Source: an uncultured Erythrobacter sp. (GTDB lineage: Bacteria; Pseudomonadota; Alphaproteobacteria; Sphingomonadales; Sphingomonadaceae). Taken from it: a stretch of 64,000 nt of DNA. The stretch spans positions 1-64,000 of the forward strand of contig CANLVN010000004.1 of NCBI GenBank assembly GCA_947494705.1. The letters are read 5' to 3'. The position numbers and the translations under genes are program-made. Each line of letters starts with the position of its first letter. Position 1 is the stretch's first letter. The notes under the pieces were generated by a model. It searched no databases and was not told the origin of the DNA. It saw only the letters and a list, made by a program, of their open reading frames with translations. Positions 62,765 through 64,000 of the stretch are shown in pieces.

Positions 62765-64000
62765 TTAGTAGAAGCCCGGAATCTCGTATTGCGGCGAAGT
62801 CGGGTTGGCGGGGCGCAACACTTGGTAGGTGTTCTTGGGCAGGCTCCTCTGGCGAGCGTCCACCGACTGGACCGCCGCGGTCGAGACACCAAACGGAGTG
62901 CACGAACGCCCGGCAAGGAAGTCGAGCGCTGCCATGGTCGAATCCTCGTTCGGATCGCCCAACTGGAAGCTGATATCATCGACCGCCTGACACGTGTTGG
63001 GCACCAGTTCTGCAATGCCGTTGAAATAGTCGCCTTCATTGTCGGCATTGACCGTCTCGAATGTCAGCGCGCGAATGCGCAGGTCACATTCCTCGAGATC
63101 GAAACCGAATTGGCCATAAGGCTTGCCCAGCGTGTCCTCACCGATGATGGCGACATTCGCGTCGGCTAGGTATGGCAGCATCGAATTGATGACGAGCTCG
63201 CTCGCGGATGCGGTGGCACCGGTCGTGATGAATGCGATCTTGGTTGGCTGGATCGCATTGGGCTCAAAGTCGAACAGCTCGGTGTTGTTTCGCGAGGAAC
63301 GTGACGGGTTGAACAGGGTGCGGCTCCATACGAGACCGCCGCGCCCTTCTCCCATCAAATCACCCATAGTGTTGGCCACATCGACAAGTCCGCCGCCATT
63401 ATAACGCAAGTCGATGACGAGCTCGGTAACCCCGGCCTGCTCAAACTGGCCATAGGCATCGCGCAACTGGCGTGCGGCGTCCTCGACGATGAAAGTGCGC
63501 AGGTTGAGGTAGCCGACGCTCTTGGAGCCGTCGGTGAGGATCTTGGTGCCGTAGCGGTTGGAGATCGGATCGAGGCTGAACTCGTCCTTGGTGATGTTCG
63601 TGGCGATTTCCTGACCTTCGACGGTTTCGAAGCGGATGAAGCGGGTGACCCCGTCCTCGGTTGGGCCAAGCGCCTGACTGACTGCAGCGGGACCGCCCGA
63701 CGCCATGAGCGATGAAACGCTTTGCGTGTTACCCGAATTGGTGCCGATAGCGAGCAGCTCGGTCCCGCGATCCATACCGGCGGCAAAGCCCGGCGCATTC
63801 TCGAAAGCTTCGAGGACGAAAACCCTGTTCTGGTCGATGTCGTAGGACAGGCGAATGCCGATACCCGCGCTCGAGCCCGAATTGATCAGCGCGTTCTCTT
63901 CAGAGATCGAGGTTGCGAAGGTGAAGCCCTCGTCGCGTCCTGCTGCGCGTGCTGGAGCGACGCGGGCGTCGAGGAAACCTTGGACAGTACTGAAATTGGC
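62765..64000 (-). CDS. S41-family peptidase, 5' end beyond window
   Basis: At least 411 residues are visible and the frame is open to the right edge. From the edge: a PDZ-like part (GIGIRLSYDIDQNRVFVLEA, then FENAPGFAAGMDRG), then the S41 core with SVGYLNLRTFIVEDAARQLR, ELVIDLRYNGGGLVDVANTM, and TTGATASASELVINSMLPYL carrying the catalytic Ser. A DTLGKPYGQFGFDL stretch holds the Lys region. The C-terminal CRSCTPFG-like cysteines (EECDLRIR, AGRSCTPF) are near the end. Probably exported. Confidence 0.85.
   Translation of the reverse strand, partial: ANFSTVQGFLDARVAPARAAGRDEGFTFATSISEENALINSGSSAGIGIRLSYDIDQNRVFVLEAFENAPGFAAGMDRGTELLAIGTNSGNTQSVSSLMASGGPAAVSQALGPTEDGVTRFIRFETVEGQEIATNITKDEFSLDPISNRYGTKILTDGSKSVGYLNLRTFIVEDAARQLRDAYGQFEQAGVTELVIDLRYNGGGLVDVANTMGDLMGEGRGGLVWSRTLFNPSRSSRNNTELFDFEPNAIQPTKIAFITTGATASASELVINSMLPYLADANVAIIGEDTLGKPYGQFGFDLEECDLRIRALTFETVNADNEGDYFNGIAELVPNTCQAVDDISFQLGDPNEDSTMAALDFLAGRSCTPFGVSTAAVQSVDARQRSLPKNTYQVLRPANPTSPQYEIPGFY

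Overview
The window is high-G+C alphaproteobacterial DNA, most likely Sphingomonadales, family Erythrobacteraceae (Erythrobacter/Qipengyuania-like). The reasons are the crtY-crtI-crtB carotenoid operon, the TonB receptor plus beta-propeller phytase pairing, HWE-kinase signalling, ATGA-overlapped operons and the repertoire of small conserved proteins. The species is inferred by recognition only; no search was run.

Layout. 1-7228 is core: the 5' end of mmsA, a divergent Crp/Fnr regulator, and a CheB-CheR-PAS-GAF-HWE kinase-receiver fusion overlapping a second CheB. 7229-18086 is a 10.8-kb, visibly lower-G+C genomic island in a tRNA-Gly(CCC) gene. It is bounded by 39-bp direct repeats, with a tyrosine integrase next to the intact tRNA. 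Its cargo is all on the + strand: a GIY-YIG nuclease, a DGQHR/DndB-like protein, a HEPN-like protein, a C5-cytosine methyltransferase, a second GIY-YIG nuclease and an HsdR-N-type nuclease. These are followed by a broken serine recombinase, a 114-bp imperfect palindrome and an unknown protein. No complete known restriction or defence system explains this set, and it is the best candidate for an undescribed system here.

18141-38340 is metabolism. It holds an SDR; a TonB receptor-phytase-PhoX operon for organic phosphate, with a Pho-box-like site; Dps; 6-phosphogluconolactonase; a Nudix hydrolase; DinB; an MFS pump; a biotin-dependent acyl-CoA carboxylase pair; the crtY-crtI-LOG-crtB operon; and a MipA porin-like protein.

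38345-46649 holds peptidase-type and surface genes, several of them damaged: an S9 peptidase with a one-base frameshift, an amidohydrolase-S41-MBL operon, a trimeric autotransporter with an in-frame TAG, and a SRAP-like protein lacking its catalytic Cys. 47756-52888 contains TPP riboswitch-thiC, two lipoproteins, a duplicated thiC 3' end and, immediately after it, an AT-richer ApeA-like HEPN gene.

52911-64000 is a patchwork of small stress and housekeeping genes. It includes YaiI, GGDEF, a serine hydrolase whose signal peptide is out of frame, cold-shock proteins, an orphan membrane protein, a DUF2726 remnant, an HTH gene followed by a helically phased ~21-bp repeat array, HPF, a fasciclin protein, and a partial S41 peptidase at the edge.
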